Assembly (NCBI GenBank): GCA_013399855.1 | Contig: VXAY01006688.1 | Location: forward strand, 682,001-746,000 | Direction of reading: 5' to 3' | DNA from: Oxyruncus cristatus | Taxonomy: Eukaryota; Chordata; Aves; Passeriformes; Cotingidae | DNA: 64,000 nucleotides | Shown: piece by piece, positions 46,201 to 59,800 of the stretch | How the letters are laid out: the number at the start of each line of letters is the position of its first letter | How positions within the stretch are numbered: the first letter of the stretch is position 1 | Translations under genes and position numbers: made by a program | Notes under the pieces: model-generated | The model's input: only the letters and a program-made list of their open reading frames with translations | Told to the model about the DNA's origin: nothing | Databases searched by the model: none

Positions 46201-47465
46201 GTCTATATATCAAGATTTTAGTAGCTTTAATTTAAGGAGAGAGAATTACAAACTACACCCATTTTTCTGCTTCCCAAGAATCGTTTCTATCATGAGGCAG
46301 GGAGCACAAGTAACACAAACACATATTCCTCCGGTAGCTGTGGGAGCTCACATGACCTTAAGCATGCTGAAAATCTCGTTTCCAAGTAAATATGGGTATT
46401 AGCTGCTGGCATTAGTACACTGTGCATAGCTTAATGAAAGGTGGCAAATACAGCTGAAGCTAAGGAAGGCTTTTACAGGATACCAGAGTCATGCCCAACA
46501 AAAAACTAAAACATTGCACTCTACATTTACTCTCTTAAAAAGAAAATCAGATACGCTTTCAAATTAAGAGCTTGAAAACAATACTAAACCACAGTGTCTG
46601 TAAGAAAGAACTTGACTGAGCATAACATAGGCAAGGAAAAGGGCTAGAATTTTCCATAAACACACTCAAGTTCTGCCACTGCAACCTCCTAGGCAGAGAG
46701 GTAACTACTACAGTTTGAAAAAATTAGATTTCAAATGCTCCTGAAGATGACAGAAGAGTAGAAAAAATCCCTTCACAATTGAGATTTTTTTTTGCGGTCA
46801 TTCATATTTTATACTGTCCAATTAAGTGTTAAAATGGACACGTAAGGAATAAAGCGTACTATGGTATTTGAGATCACTTGTTTGATAAGAACACTTGCAA
46901 GTTTCTGTCAGCGCTGCTATTACCACAGAAGGACACGCACAGGGACTGAACCTCGTGGCCACGGGGTTGTGGCTGAGGGACTGAGCACTGCAGTGGTTTA
47001 TTAAGGAGGGAAAAAAATCCCATGGTTCCCCAGAGCATTCCCTGCTCGAGGCTCCCCTTGGCATCACACAGCATTGCTCCAGATGTGCTGAGACAAGAGA
47101 GCCCAGAAAACAGGAGAGCTGCTAAGAACTTAGAGCTATCCTGCCAAATCTTAACTTGCTTGTCCGTAGGAAGAAACAAAACCCGAAGATTAACTAACTT
47201 TCTAACTAGCTATTAAGAGGAAGTCCAGTTTGCTAAATCAAGTATAGCTCTTTTCAGTTCACTCTGCTTACCATACTCGGCTCTTCCCCATCTTTGATGA
47301 TACTGACATTTATCTACACTGTGCAAGTTATGAAACACCATTGCTACAAATGCAGGGCATTTGGAATGCAATTTAAACGATCAGCAGTGTTTACTGCAAA
47401 CCAGCTCCTCTCTTCTACCCTTTACAAGGTGGCCAGTAAAAGTAAGCACACGTGAACAGAAAAAC
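34213..47465. other. Intergenic, no confidently recognised gene
   Basis: About 13 kb up to the CWC15 3' end. It holds a minus open frame at 37982-38329 of plausible protein composition, a T/G-rich tract (43175-43261) and an A/C-rich stretch near 39900-39960. I see no CR1 copies and no exon chain here. Confidence 0.6.
43175..43261. repeat. T/G-rich low-complexity tract
   Basis: About 85 bases of TTTG, TTTGG and T runs with almost no A or C. It may be the complement of a decayed A-rich tail, but no parent element is visible beside it. Confidence 0.8.
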
Positions 47466-47688
47466 ATTCATGAAACACAAACTGGTTTAATTAAAACTGA
47501 AAAGGAAAACACATAATGCAGGAATAAAAACTCCAGATACATAGCAATTATTAATTGTGAAGCTGCTGATGATCTTGGAAAAGCATTTGGGAATCCATGA
47601 CCAAATATTCAGACTTAAATTCTGAGGGAAAGGGAGGAAATGACCATGACTTTCCAAGTCCTTCCGCACCACTCCACATAAAACTGCA
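47465..47688 (-). other. CWC15: CWC15 3' UTR (predicted)
   Basis: The short 3' UTR runs from after the TAG at 47691-47689 to about 20 bases past a minus-strand ATTAAA. Sequence beyond it is GT-rich on the minus strand, which fits a cleavage site. A later AATAAA at 47002-46997 (minus) could give a longer form. Confidence 0.5.
47486..47491 (-). promoter_or_regulatory. Candidate CWC15 poly(A) signal (ATTAAA)
   Basis: ATTAAA on the minus strand lies about 200 bases after the CWC15 stop. It is followed downstream by GTTTGTG and CACGTGTGC-type GU-rich sequence. It is the most common variant hexamer. Confidence 0.5.
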
Positions 47689-47818
47689 CTACTTGATATA
47701 TTTTTCCATGAACTTTTTGTGAAATTCTGATCGCAGAGTATCATTCACGAATCTTTTGTCCTTTTTTGTTTCGTCTATCCCCTTGGCACAATTCTTGAAG
47801 ACAACATCATCATCCCAC
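47689..47818 (-). CDS. CWC15: CWC15 coding exon 6 (terminal)
   Basis: The first base completes Arg, then [40 protein letters not shown] and K, then TAG. The acceptor on the minus strand is GTTTTCAG. This is the most conserved block of the Cwc15 family ([11 protein letters not shown]). Confidence 0.97.
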
Positions 47819-50800
47819 CTGAAAACAAAAGTTTTTAACTTCAGTAAGCTTGTATGAAAATTAGGTGCAATTTACAAAAAACATATAAATGGAATTTGAT
47901 GCTCCTATTTAAAGAACAATTTAGTCATCAGGACTAGACTTTAGTCTTTCAGAAAAGAAGATATATTTTTCTATTCTAAGGCATCTCCTACATACTCATG
48001 AGTTAGAAGCAAGGTGAGTAGCAGTAGATTAAATGTTATCTTCACAGAAATTAATGACAATTTGAACAGAGCAGAAAAAAACCCTTTAATCTGATGGGCC
48101 TAATTTTTCATAAACCCAACAGTAACTGGAATACCTGCAAACAAGAACTGTGTTGAGAAAAAAGCTCATATTTATTAATTTTAATAGGCACAAGACAATC
48201 ACTACATGCATCAGTATCCTAATCCTGCATTACACCACTTGTGATGAGATCTGAGGAAGGAAACAAAAACCAGTAGCAGTGACAACATTTTCTGACTGAA
48301 TAGCAAGAGGCAGCAAGGGGATGGGTATCAGGAAACAAACTGCACAGTACCTCCTCTTCACTTTGAAGTTTGCCTGAGGCTGTGCTGGGCCGGTAAGGTT
48401 CAGCAGTGGGTTACCACTCAGAATGTTCTCCATCCGAATTCTTTCTTCTTCAGCCTTTTGCTCTTGTTCCTGAGAACCAGAAGAGGATATATTACTTTTC
48501 TAGGCCACTTTGCTCCTGTAGTTGGTAGAGATAAACATTATTTAGTTGTGAACACTCGCACAGATGGAGCTTTAATTTCTAGCTCAGACTTTTCAGAGTG
48601 TTTGGCACTTGCTTATGAGGATAGAAGCAGAGATACTCTAAAGAGCTTAACTTCGCTAATAAACTGTCAAACTAGAAACACTGATATCTGCTCTACTTAG
48701 CTGTGATGCTCCATCAAATATTCATTTAAATTCTAGCTTTACCATTTACATATTTATTATATTAAAAATTGTATACAGATTAAAAGACTTTCTTTATCCT
48801 CATGAGAAAAGAGAGTACATCATACAATATTCACTAGGTAGAAGAAACCTTACAGCATGTTGAAACTTCTCTGTTTTCAGCAGCTGTTTGGGTTTTACAA
48901 CTAAAACTTCCCTAGGGACCAATTAAAAAGAACATTGAGAATTCCTCGGTGAAACTGAACAAAAGATGCCATAAGACTATTTAAGAGTTCCAATATTAAG
49001 GAGCAGAAAAATGTTCTTCTCCTTGTGCTGTCAAATGCATATAACTCAAACCTAAGTGAAGCAATGCACTACGAGCAACACAAAGTAATTTCACCGTGCA
49101 CACTTCCAAGCTCTATTAACATATCTAGTGACTTAAATGTTCCCAGACTTCAAAATTGACATGTAATATTCACTTTTTGTCACCGTATGTTTCCACAAGC
49201 TTTCACAAATATTACCGGGAGTGATCTCTGATGAAAGAACCAGAAGGAAAAAGAAGAATTCAAATTTGGATGACTAACCAGGTTTCCTGCTCTGAAGTGT
49301 GGTCTGAAGACATTCTAGTTAAAAAATGAAGACTCACTGGCACTGCAGGAGAATCAAACCAGGGCTTTTAAAAATTATATAAACTAAAGACAAAGAGATC
49401 ATAAGGTTGGTCGGGGTTTTTTTCCTGCAGAAAATTCATGCCTGAGGACTTTTACAGGATCCCAAAAGAGGAAGCCATTTCCTTGATGCAAGTGTTTATG
49501 AGGTTTAAGTGCTAAACTTGATGCTGATGCTAGCCAGAGCTCTCTAGCTTTAAATATTTAATCAATACTAAGTGATTTATTACTAACTACAATTTACAAT
49601 ATTTTTCAATGAAATTGATCAGGTATGTGAAATTTTGGATGGATGCCCCATCCCTCGAAGTGTTCTAAGCTAGGCTGGACGGAGCTGTAAGCAACCTGGT
49701 CTAGTGGAAGGTGTCCCTGCCCATGGCAGAGGAGTTGGAACTAGATGATCTTTAGGGTCCCTTACATCTCAAACCATTTCATGATTCTATGAAATTTTCT
49801 TTTAAAGTACCTCAACTCTTTAAAGTTTACTTTAAAGTAACTCAACTCCTAAGAACAACACGGATTTCACATACTTAGGAATACCAGATGATGCAGGATC
49901 ACGGGTAAAGATTTTACCTTCCAAAGTCTACTCAAGTTTTAGTTACGAAAAAACACTCACCGTTACACTGCTTCTCACCAATAAAATGTAGAACCAGCTG
50001 CAATTAATTGCCAGTGGGATGAGAAAAGCTCCCCAAAAGGGCATATTGCTTAAAAACATGGCACAGCTTCAGGACGAGGGCTGTAATGCCCTTATTAAAA
50101 CATATGCATAGGCAAAACTTGCCCTTGCTGTTGTATCCATGGAGCTTTAACACAAACCACAGCAGTTAAAAGTTATTAACATAAATCAACTAAAGTTTTG
50201 CATTTTCAAACACAGTTCTAAATCCAACATTTGCATTCCAACTTCATTTATTACCACCACAGTAAATAAGGAAACACAGAGAGCAAAAATATTTGATATG
50301 GAACAACAATTTCTTCTCATATTTGAAATATAAACTCAAATTATACTTTTCTCTGTGGAAAAGAGACATGAAATGTATGCAGCTTCTCTGCCCAGCATGT
50401 CAACCTTTGATTTACAATCTTCTTTCCCTGTAACATGGAGGAGCCAACAGCAGTGAAATACAATTTACTGCAGTCTGTGTCATGTCTTCCCACCAGAAGT
50501 CCAGCAGCCCTCAGACTACTGTAGAGCACATGCATGCTACTCACTGATTCGAAACCAAGCAAAATCTAGGATACTGGTACGAGCGAAAAAAACTTCACTG
50601 CCTCCTGGGAAGTGATCACATTCTCTTTAAGACCATTCAGCAAATTTACAACAGGATGTAAGCATGTGAAATGTTCTCTGTGTTGTCCAAAGTGAGGTGG
50701 GCTTTGCATCATTAACTTTAATCTTCAATGCTCCATTAACAGTGAGACTTTGAAAACACAAGAACCTGGGACAAACCTCGAAAGCAAATAAGAAAGCTGC

Positions 50801-53800
50801 ATACCAAAAATTCATACTCAAGAGAAGGTAGCACTAATAAGACCATTGTAAGAAAATAATAGTCCTCTGTTGAAAAATGCTTCTGTGGAAAGAACTTCTT
50901 CCAAGTCCTATGTATGCAAACAGACACGGCAGTTTTCCATTTCAGAGGTGAACTCCAGGTGAACTCTTCTGAAGGTGGCATGCAGAGCACAGCCCAGTCT
51001 TGCCCTCAAACTTCCAAGACAGCAACCTCAGCTGTGACCCAAAGTTACTAAACCTGTGCATCACACATTACTTTATCTGGGGCAGACATTACTATCTTAC
51101 GCCGGGTTTTTATGATGCGTGAAAATGCATCCACACACCACTGACAAATACAGAACTACAATGCTCTCCACACACAGGGTTTTTTTAATGATCAAAGGTC
51201 AACTGGAGTCAGCCAGCACCTTTTGGTGGGAATTACAGTCCTTCTTCCCTCCCTTCCCCCATTTCAGATTTAATCTCAACAGTTCCTACAAAGCTGATGG
51301 TTCCAGCACTCTCTACCCTGCATGAAGAGAAGTGAAAAGCACTCAGTCATTTGAACTGTAAACATTCAGAATCACTAGGGGATGATAAAGCCAATATTAA
51401 GAATCATAAAAAATATGCATATAATACTCCAGTGATCTTACCACATAAAGATGCATACTCAAATTTTCTATAGTAAGATTTTAAAAAGACATGTTACACT
51501 TCATCCTAACTTCCATCTGCTTGACATAACCCATGTAATACCCTTCAGCCTCAATTAGCCTGACATAGCTCGCTTGATAACTAAGAAAAGCATTATCAGA
51601 CTGAAGTGATAAAATGTGGTGATAGGAAAAAAACCCCAAAACTGAAACAACACTTTTAAGAAGTGTTACACTGCAGGCAATTGTATAAGACTAAAAGAGG
51701 GATTGAGGTCTGGGTTAAGACACCTACAGCTAGACATGGGCCCATAGGCACCTGAGCTCACATCTCGGCAGAGATCAAGAGGATACAATACGGAGTCAAG
51801 ACAGCCCTTCTGCTCATACTAAACTACTCACACAGGAGACCAACCACATTCCAGGCTCTAGTGGCTGCATCTCCATGGCACCACCATGGAGGCTGGGATA
51901 CATAACCTGCACACTGGCCCCAACAACTTGTTCTTTCAGGCTCAACTGAATTCTGTCTAAAGTTGGTTACTGCTAACAAAATATTGCATTTACGTAAGTC
52001 AATTACAATTGCAGAGGACTGGAGGGTGGCAAAAACTGCATTATAATTAAAAGAAGTGGTAGGGGCGATCTTGGAAATTCAATATGATTACATTTTACTT
52101 TCGCACCTATTAAATTAATAAAAACAATTATGAACATAAAATTAACAGAAGTGTCAAATGTCCTCTTACAGTGACGACAATCACAGAAAAAAAAAATCAG
52201 AAAATACAGGAAAAAAAAGTTTTTTGCATTTGCAGTAGGAGATGCTGCAGAGCCCATGGGCACTTCGTGTGGCCCTTCACTGCTTCTCGTTTCTGTTCAC
52301 AAACACAGCTCTGCTGTCTTTTAGACCTGCAGAGGCAGAACAACTGAAGTACTAACGAACTGCACAAGGTTATCTTTGCCATTAAAAAAGCAACAGATCT
52401 AGAGTGTGAAAGCAAAGCAATATTAGGAATAAACAGGTGTTCTTGCAAAGTTTGTAGTATGGTTCCATTTGGTGGTGGGAAGCGACAAGTTACTGGCTGT
52501 TCAGTTGTCAGTCAAAGAAAGGTGCAGTTTGCCCAGAAAGAAGGGGATCTATCAACAGCAAAGGATCAGGAACCTCCATGTTGAAAATGCTGGGGACCTC
52601 TCCCCTAATGACCATGGAATGGGGGACACACTGTAGGCATGTCAGGAACCCTGTAACCCTGGAGTACCTCAGCCAGTGGGGAAACAGGGAAGGATGTGGG
52701 TTTTGGGCAAGGGGATAAAAGAGGCTGTGACCTCTATCAAGTGAAGAGACCTCACTGGGGATTGTCTAGTGAACTCTCCCTTTTATTCAAATAAAAGTTT
52801 TAGTTAGCTCATCTGTCACTGGAATATTTTTGAGGCTCATAATACCAGAAACAGATATATTTTTCAGAACAGAAGGAAGCAGATCTGTTGACTAAGGCAT
52901 CTCCAGTTTTAGTCACTTCACAAAGAAGTGACACATGGTAATTTATTTATGGAATTGTTCAAAGCTGTTCTAAGTTGGATGACATTTCAGTGTATTTGCT
53001 ACGATTTTCAGGAAACAGGCTAATCCTAAAGACTGGTCTCAAAGTTTTTTTTTGCATTATTATCTTCACTAAAATCTCTTAAAGAAGGTATTCAAGAAAA
53101 AAAAAAAGATAATTTACTAAGTTTTGTATCTTAGAGACATGACATGAAGAAAATACTAGGTGTAATTCACAGCACTGTAAAGTTGACATTTACACTGAAG
53201 TTGAGTGATACATTTTGGCCAGAGATATAGAATCCCTCATTTCCAGACAAAAGAGGTTTTCATTATGTTTTATAATTTTCCACATAAATCTTCCACTGCC
53301 CACTCCTCCGCTGAAAGCTGGGACGCTGCAGGCGCTGGAGCATGGTTGTATCAAATCAAACAGACCAGACATAACCTTCATAGCTGTCTGAGCTTCACAC
53401 CTCTGAGGCACAATCAAGCACAGCTGTTCACAAAATAAGCGGCTCCCAGTGCCTCCGTTGTTCTTATGTGTGGTGGAACAAAGGCTTATTAAGCTACAGC
53501 ACTATGAATACAACAAACCCACAACAGAAGAAAAGCCTAAGGGGGAAAACAATACATCTGTATTCACTCCACCCTTTCTAGAGTAATGCCTCTTTGCCTG
53601 CCTTTCTGTTCTGCAACACGAGGTGGTTTGTAACGCTTTTCCTAAACCATTTGAGCAAAAAAACACGCTACGGATTATTCTCTCACTACAGCCAGCAGCG
53701 CCGTGCTGTTCAGCGGCAGCGTGCTGCACCAACGCTCTGCAGAGATCAATCATCAGTGTAACCACCGTGTCAGGGGGCAGAGGCAGCAATACACGAATAC

Positions 53801-56800
53801 TGTGGGGTGGGGAGTACAACTGGGCTGGCAGAGGGAGCCCCATACCCCGAGCAAGCAGATAGACATGCTGCTATGTAAATTGGATCTCACAGCAAGCCTT
53901 CGCTGCACGGCTGCACTCACCATGCAGCATCACAGCTGGGGGGAAAAAAAGGGACAGAACTATATTAACCTTAACTAAACAATTATTCCTTATCTTGCTC
54001 TAAGATTTAACAGTCCCTGGGCATATTTGTTTCTGTCAGCAAAGAAAAACTGTATTGTTACCATGGTTATTTTTTTTTAGTATAGTCCCTACCCTTAGCA
54101 CAGAGCAAGATTACTTTTACAGAAAATGCTGAAATTCCTGAAACTACTCCATTGTATTTAAGTCAGTTATCCTACTTTGTTTTTATAGATGTTGAGTAGC
54201 TGAAAGGAAACCTGAAATACTCACATTTCATTGAAGGCTGAAAAAAAATTAATAAATAAAAAAATTACAAAAAAATCATACAACCTGATTTGAATGCTAA
54301 TCTTTGAATGACACACTGTGACAGCCCTGCCCTTAGCAGCAGGGAACAAAACTCAGTAATGCAAAGATCCAGCCCAGTTATTTGATCCTGTGCAAATTAC
54401 TACTTCTGTGGAACACAGCGATTCAAATAACTGATTGAAACTACTTTTGCCTCTTTATTGAAATTCTTTCCTATATCACCAATTTGATATTATATAGTTT
54501 TAGTCAGACCCTTAGGATTTAAGGGAAAAGATTAATATTTATCAAGACTCATTTTCTGATGTTTTATTTAAATGCCTGTGACATGGCTAAAACACAGGGC
54601 AGAGCTAAGATCTACTGTGACCACTGGCAAAGTAATATATTCAGTCATAGAGAAACATTTGGCGAAATAAAACTGTTAAGAAAACATATCAAAAACTTTA
54701 AGTCTGCCCTCAACTAAGCAAAAAAAATCACTGGATGTTCAAATAGCTTTGCTGGAACTGCAAATGTACGTACAGCTGCTCACTGATTTGAAGTTTGTTT
54801 TTAATTATTTCAATTTACCTTTTAAGGAAGCACTTGAAAACTGAAAATCAAGAGCATCATAAAGCTGAATTTAGAACACTGAAATGCTTCCATGAAACCT
54901 ATCCATGGACGGTTACACAGACACAGACCCAGTGTTTGTACAGTTTTATAAAGACCTAGAATTATCCAACAGAAAAGGCTTTCAAAACTAGAATTTCCTG
55001 GTCAGCTTGGTGTCTACTAGAAACAACCTGAGATTACAATTGTGGATGGCATGAAAAAAGTCAGGAGGACTCCCATGCTCAGTTTTTAAAAAACATTCGT
55101 AGTATTTGTTTAATGATTCTGCATCATTCAAGAGAATTTAAGCATTTTGAGAAGTTAACAAGCTTTGAGAGGAACTGCTTCATTGGCTGAGAAACTACTA
55201 CAACCTCTTAAAACTACTATTGTCAAAATTCGATGTAGAGAATTTCTACGGAAATTGGTATTACCACAAAAGGGAAGTTAACAGAGAACACAATGACCTG
55301 AAAAAAGCAGATTCTCAGATTTTCTTCTTAATTGCTGTCTCAACAGATACGCATTTTGAAAGGAGCAGTCGTCCTTTCATAGCAATGTAAGTAATGGACA
55401 AAATAGTGACGAGTGAAAACAATTAACAAAAATACGGTTTACTCTAACTGAAGTCTCAGAAATAATTGGACTAGCATTTTAATAAATCAAAGTAACTAAA
55501 GTATCTGGGGAAAGTTACATATCGCACAGGTTTGGGATATATTACTTATTTTACCCGCTTAATCTTATAAAGACCCTGGGATGTTCCCAGATGATGGCAA
55601 GAAAAGACACATTAATCTGTCCATATAACAAAGAGATTCAAGAGTGACCTGCAGAGTGGAGAGAGAACAGGCATTCACTCTGCAGTTTACCCACACTGCC
55701 TGCTATGGATAGCAGCATTTCAGCAGATAAAGCATTCCTGTACATGGATTAGGATTAACAGCAACTACACAATTAATGATTAATACACGGTTACTTACAA
55801 AGTGTTTAAATTACAGCTTGCAATACCTAGATATATGAAATTCCCCATATCTGAAGGGAAAAGGAATTTATATAAAATTACTATAAAATCCTTTGCCAGT
55901 AACACCTTATTTCAACGCCATGGAAAACAAGGCATAATCTAAAGAGACTGCACCACTTAAAGCCAACACACATAAGCAATCTTTCTTAAGGAGACCCTTA
56001 CTTACCCTTAAAAGACTCTTTCCAAGACTGAGCCCCACCCTGGTTTTTACTTTTTTCATCAACATAGGGTTTCCTAATCTCAAAAAACCCCAAGAAAATA
56101 AAATTCTAAGAGTCTGTAGAGCACCCTCTATTTACTGAAGATGCCAGTTTTAAAGAGAGCTTACCTGTCACCAACCAGTGAAAGGATGAACAGTGTAGGT
56201 CTAGACAGTGAGTGTGCAATAGGGGGCACTATTGCAAATAAATAACATACTAATTTTTTGGAAGAAACAAACATTCATTTCATGTAAACATGCAAATATT
56301 GAGTATGCACATAGCATTGGATATTATAAACTCTGTTTCTTGGGAAAGGAGAATATCCATGACAGTAAAACATAATACCAGTTAAGAAAGCAAAATAAAA
56401 CAAGTGCTATCCTAAATACTTCATGGCTTTTAGCACCCTCTAGTGACAAAGTTAGAATTTCGTGGAGATTCCTACTTGCCACACATGAAAAGAGAAGCAT
56501 GCACTTGATTGTCTGACCTGCAATTTACTACCATTATTTTTCTAATGCAAGTTCTCTACACTGAAATGTGACAAGTTATGCTGTTTAATCTAGATGTATA
56601 ATTGCAACTACCAGACAAAATGAAAAATCCACACAGACCTAAGCTTTCATTTTAAGCACTGTGCAAGGACAGCTGAAGACAAAGTCTTTCCTACACGTGG
56701 CTACAGCTTATTTGCAGTTTAGTACAATTTCACACGTGGAAGAATTGTTGCCAGTGTTTTGAAGTCATTTTCACCATGTTGTTACTGCAAAAGACAATTC

Positions 56801-59800
56801 CATTTCTGCATGATATGCCTCAAACGCCCAGATAAAGAGACAAGAGAAGTCTTCAGACACACTTTAATGGAGGAGACCACTCACAGGCCAGACGGAGAAT
56901 CAAGTATCAACAGTCTTCTATGGCAAGATTTCTGCACTGAGCAGCATGGTACAGCTTTTAGCCTTCTGTACTACTTAACTCCAAAACTGCAGAGCTCACT
57001 GGTTTTACAGGCCTTGTTGATTCTAAAGGTAAATTTCTGTATTTTTAGGCAAGAACAGGCCTGCACTACATTGCTGCCTACAGCAATTAAAACATTATCC
57101 TCTCCTAGCTGTTTCTAGTGTCTGCTAGAAGCTATTCCCTGTTCACTGCCAGCTAAGCATTCATGAAAAACATTAAACTATGAATATGTGTGTTAAGCTA
57201 CAGGAAAGGTCAGGGGTAGTTCAGTGGCTTCAAAACATTGACAGAGCAGCCTTTGATTAGCCTCCTATTCAGCATTTAATGTGTTTATTCAGCATCTTCT
57301 AAAAAACATCTCAGAGTAGCTTATAAAAAGGTGACAGCTGGCTTGGTTTTCTGACAGATTTTTTTTGTTTGTTTGCTTTGGCGTTTTTGTTTTGGTTTAC
57401 ACTAAAGGAGAACATATACTTATAAAAATGTACAAAATTACTCCAGCTGAAGGAAGCAACATTTTACAAATGCACTAAGATGATTTAAGCCCTATTCAAA
57501 AAAAGAAAGCACTCGGTACAAGTAGATGAGAGAATGCTGCACGTATGCACTTCTGTTGCACCCCCAAAGGCAGAGCATTTCAGCAATGAAGATTAAATAC
57601 CTGAACTCTAAACTCTATTGCAACACAATGTTATAATTAGTACCCAATAAAATTCTAAATCCTGATCAGTTTGACAACACAGACTACTCCCAGAAGCAGT
57701 CCCAGGAAGTCCATTAATCAATCAGGGATTTTGCTAATGCACTCCAGCCCAACAATCTCTCTTACACAAAGGAGCCAAAAGCAAAGGTTTTAATCCCACT
57801 CACAGGAAAACATCTGTAACTACAGGGACTTCACTCCCCTTTCAAGGGCAGAAAATGGTGTTTCTGTCTGTAGACAGAGATTATAGGGAGGTGTGAAAGC
57901 TACATGTGATTGAGTTTCCCAATTCTGAAAAGATGCTGTATTATTGTTCGTTTTTGCAGAGACATTTTTCAAATGAATTTGCCTGTGTATAATCACATGG
58001 AAATAGTTCCGGCCTTACAGGTAAAACTGGTGCTCCTTATCAAGGTGACACAGCACCAATTCTATGAAAAACAACTACTATATAAAACCTGCAGCCATAA
58101 GAAGCAGTATCAAAAAGCACATATCTTTATTTCGGAAGTATGAATAGGATGCAGCTAACTAATGCCACTTACACAGTTTGGCAGGATAGCTGTCTTCAGA
58201 TGACTTGCCTACGAAAAGCAAGATTATCTTGACTGACTGCCTCTACAAAGTGTAGGAAAAGTGAATAAAATGTTTCAGTAAGTAAAACATTCAGTATATC
58301 TATATACTTGACAATTATTAGATAGAAGAACAAATACATCACACTTGAATGGCACTGTGTTTACCAGTTCTCACTTGTCCTATGTACTTAAGGTACACCA
58401 GTTTTAATTAACACCAGTTTACCAAAAAAATAGGTGCTCTTTAACTGGTAAGATTTTACCTTTCGAGCCTGTTCCTCAGCTCGTTCTTTCTTGATTTTTT
58501 CCAGTTCAGCCAGAAGAGCTGCAGTGTCATCATCATCACTGTCTTCCAAGTCCTCATCTTCATCATCTTCCTAACAGAAACAAACAGAAGCAAGAGTCAG
58601 CTCGTTCATTTCATTTAATAAAAACAATCCCGGTGTGCCCAGCTGAGGCTGCAATTCGCTGATTTCTAAAGTACGTGGGTGCTTGTAGCAGCAAAAAACA
58701 CAAATGGTTTGATTGCTCTTGTACAGTAAAGTCAAGAGAAAAATATGCTTGTGCTTTCAGGATGACTGCAATTAAAACTGCAGTGTAACTGGCAGACCCC
58801 AGAGAACGGCTGTCCTCAAACACCCTCTAATCACTGTGACATAAGTCACTACAACAGTGCACCTGAATACCCTGTCCAGTACTGCTGGGACCCAGTATCA
58901 CAGGATTAAAAACCCCTGAGCTTATTGTCAAACCTTTGACCTAGCTCCTAGATGTCAGCATGAGGAAAAGAGCCAAGGGTAAGCACCTTTTGCTCATGCA
59001 GACAGTCATTTGCATACATCCCAGCAGTTCTACCTTTTGGGAATTCTAAATAACCCACTAGTTGACCAAAAAGTCACCCATTACCCACACCGTAAGTGGT
59101 ATTTTCAGTTCCCTAGTTTTTGTGTGCTTTCCAAGAATAGCATTACAGCGTGGATCAGAATCCTCTTGAACGAGACTGGACTTTCACCACAGTACAGAAA
59201 CTGTAAAAGGAAGGTAAGTTGGAACCTGTCTTAAATCTTTAGCAAATGTAAAACTATATTTCTATTCAGAGCAAATCCTGAAGGCAGGACAATAAAAGGA
59301 AAGAAGACAGACAAAAGATACATACATCTGTAAGCGGATCATCTGCATCAAGATTTGCTGCAGGAATCTGGTCTAGCCGAGGCTTCTTAGACACAGAAGA
59401 TGATGTCGTATGTTCTGTGGCAGAAGAGTTTAAAAAAAAAGGGACTAAGTCACTTCATTTAACAGCATCTAATGTCAGAAAGCAAAAATCTTCGCAAAAT
59501 ATTTGTCTTGCATTACAGTAAGAGAAACAAGCTTATGCTCACTTTTCCTTCACTTCTCAATCTTAATGCCCATGCTAATTCCTCCCCTGTAAGTATCCTC
59601 AAGGGAAGCAACAACATCTCAAACTTTTGGCCTACAGATTTTTTTCAAGTCATTATTTGAAGCAGAAAGAATAATAGAAGAAATAGCTGTGGAAAAAATA
59701 TCCTAATTCTATATATCCAGCTGGAGGATTCCCATTTAGGACCACCCCAAAGCATTACTCTTGGCTAGTTTTGTCCAAATCAAAATTTGAAATCTGAAAG

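Larger units (their letters stand above)
48470..58459 (-). other. CWC15: CWC15 intron 4, 10 kb
   Basis: By far the largest intron of this gene. It carries a CR1 tail (49634-49793), a short direct repeat, a probable solo LTR (52460-52852) and three CTCF-like motifs (56.1-56.45 kb). Otherwise it is AT-rich without recognised genes. The 119-residue plus frame at 56759-57118 shows no family features. Confidence 0.85.

Noticed and set aside
53502..53978. Frames of 79-113 residues in a locally GC-richer part of CWC15 intron 4
   Set aside because: They overlap on both strands with no protein-like motif; local base composition explains them.
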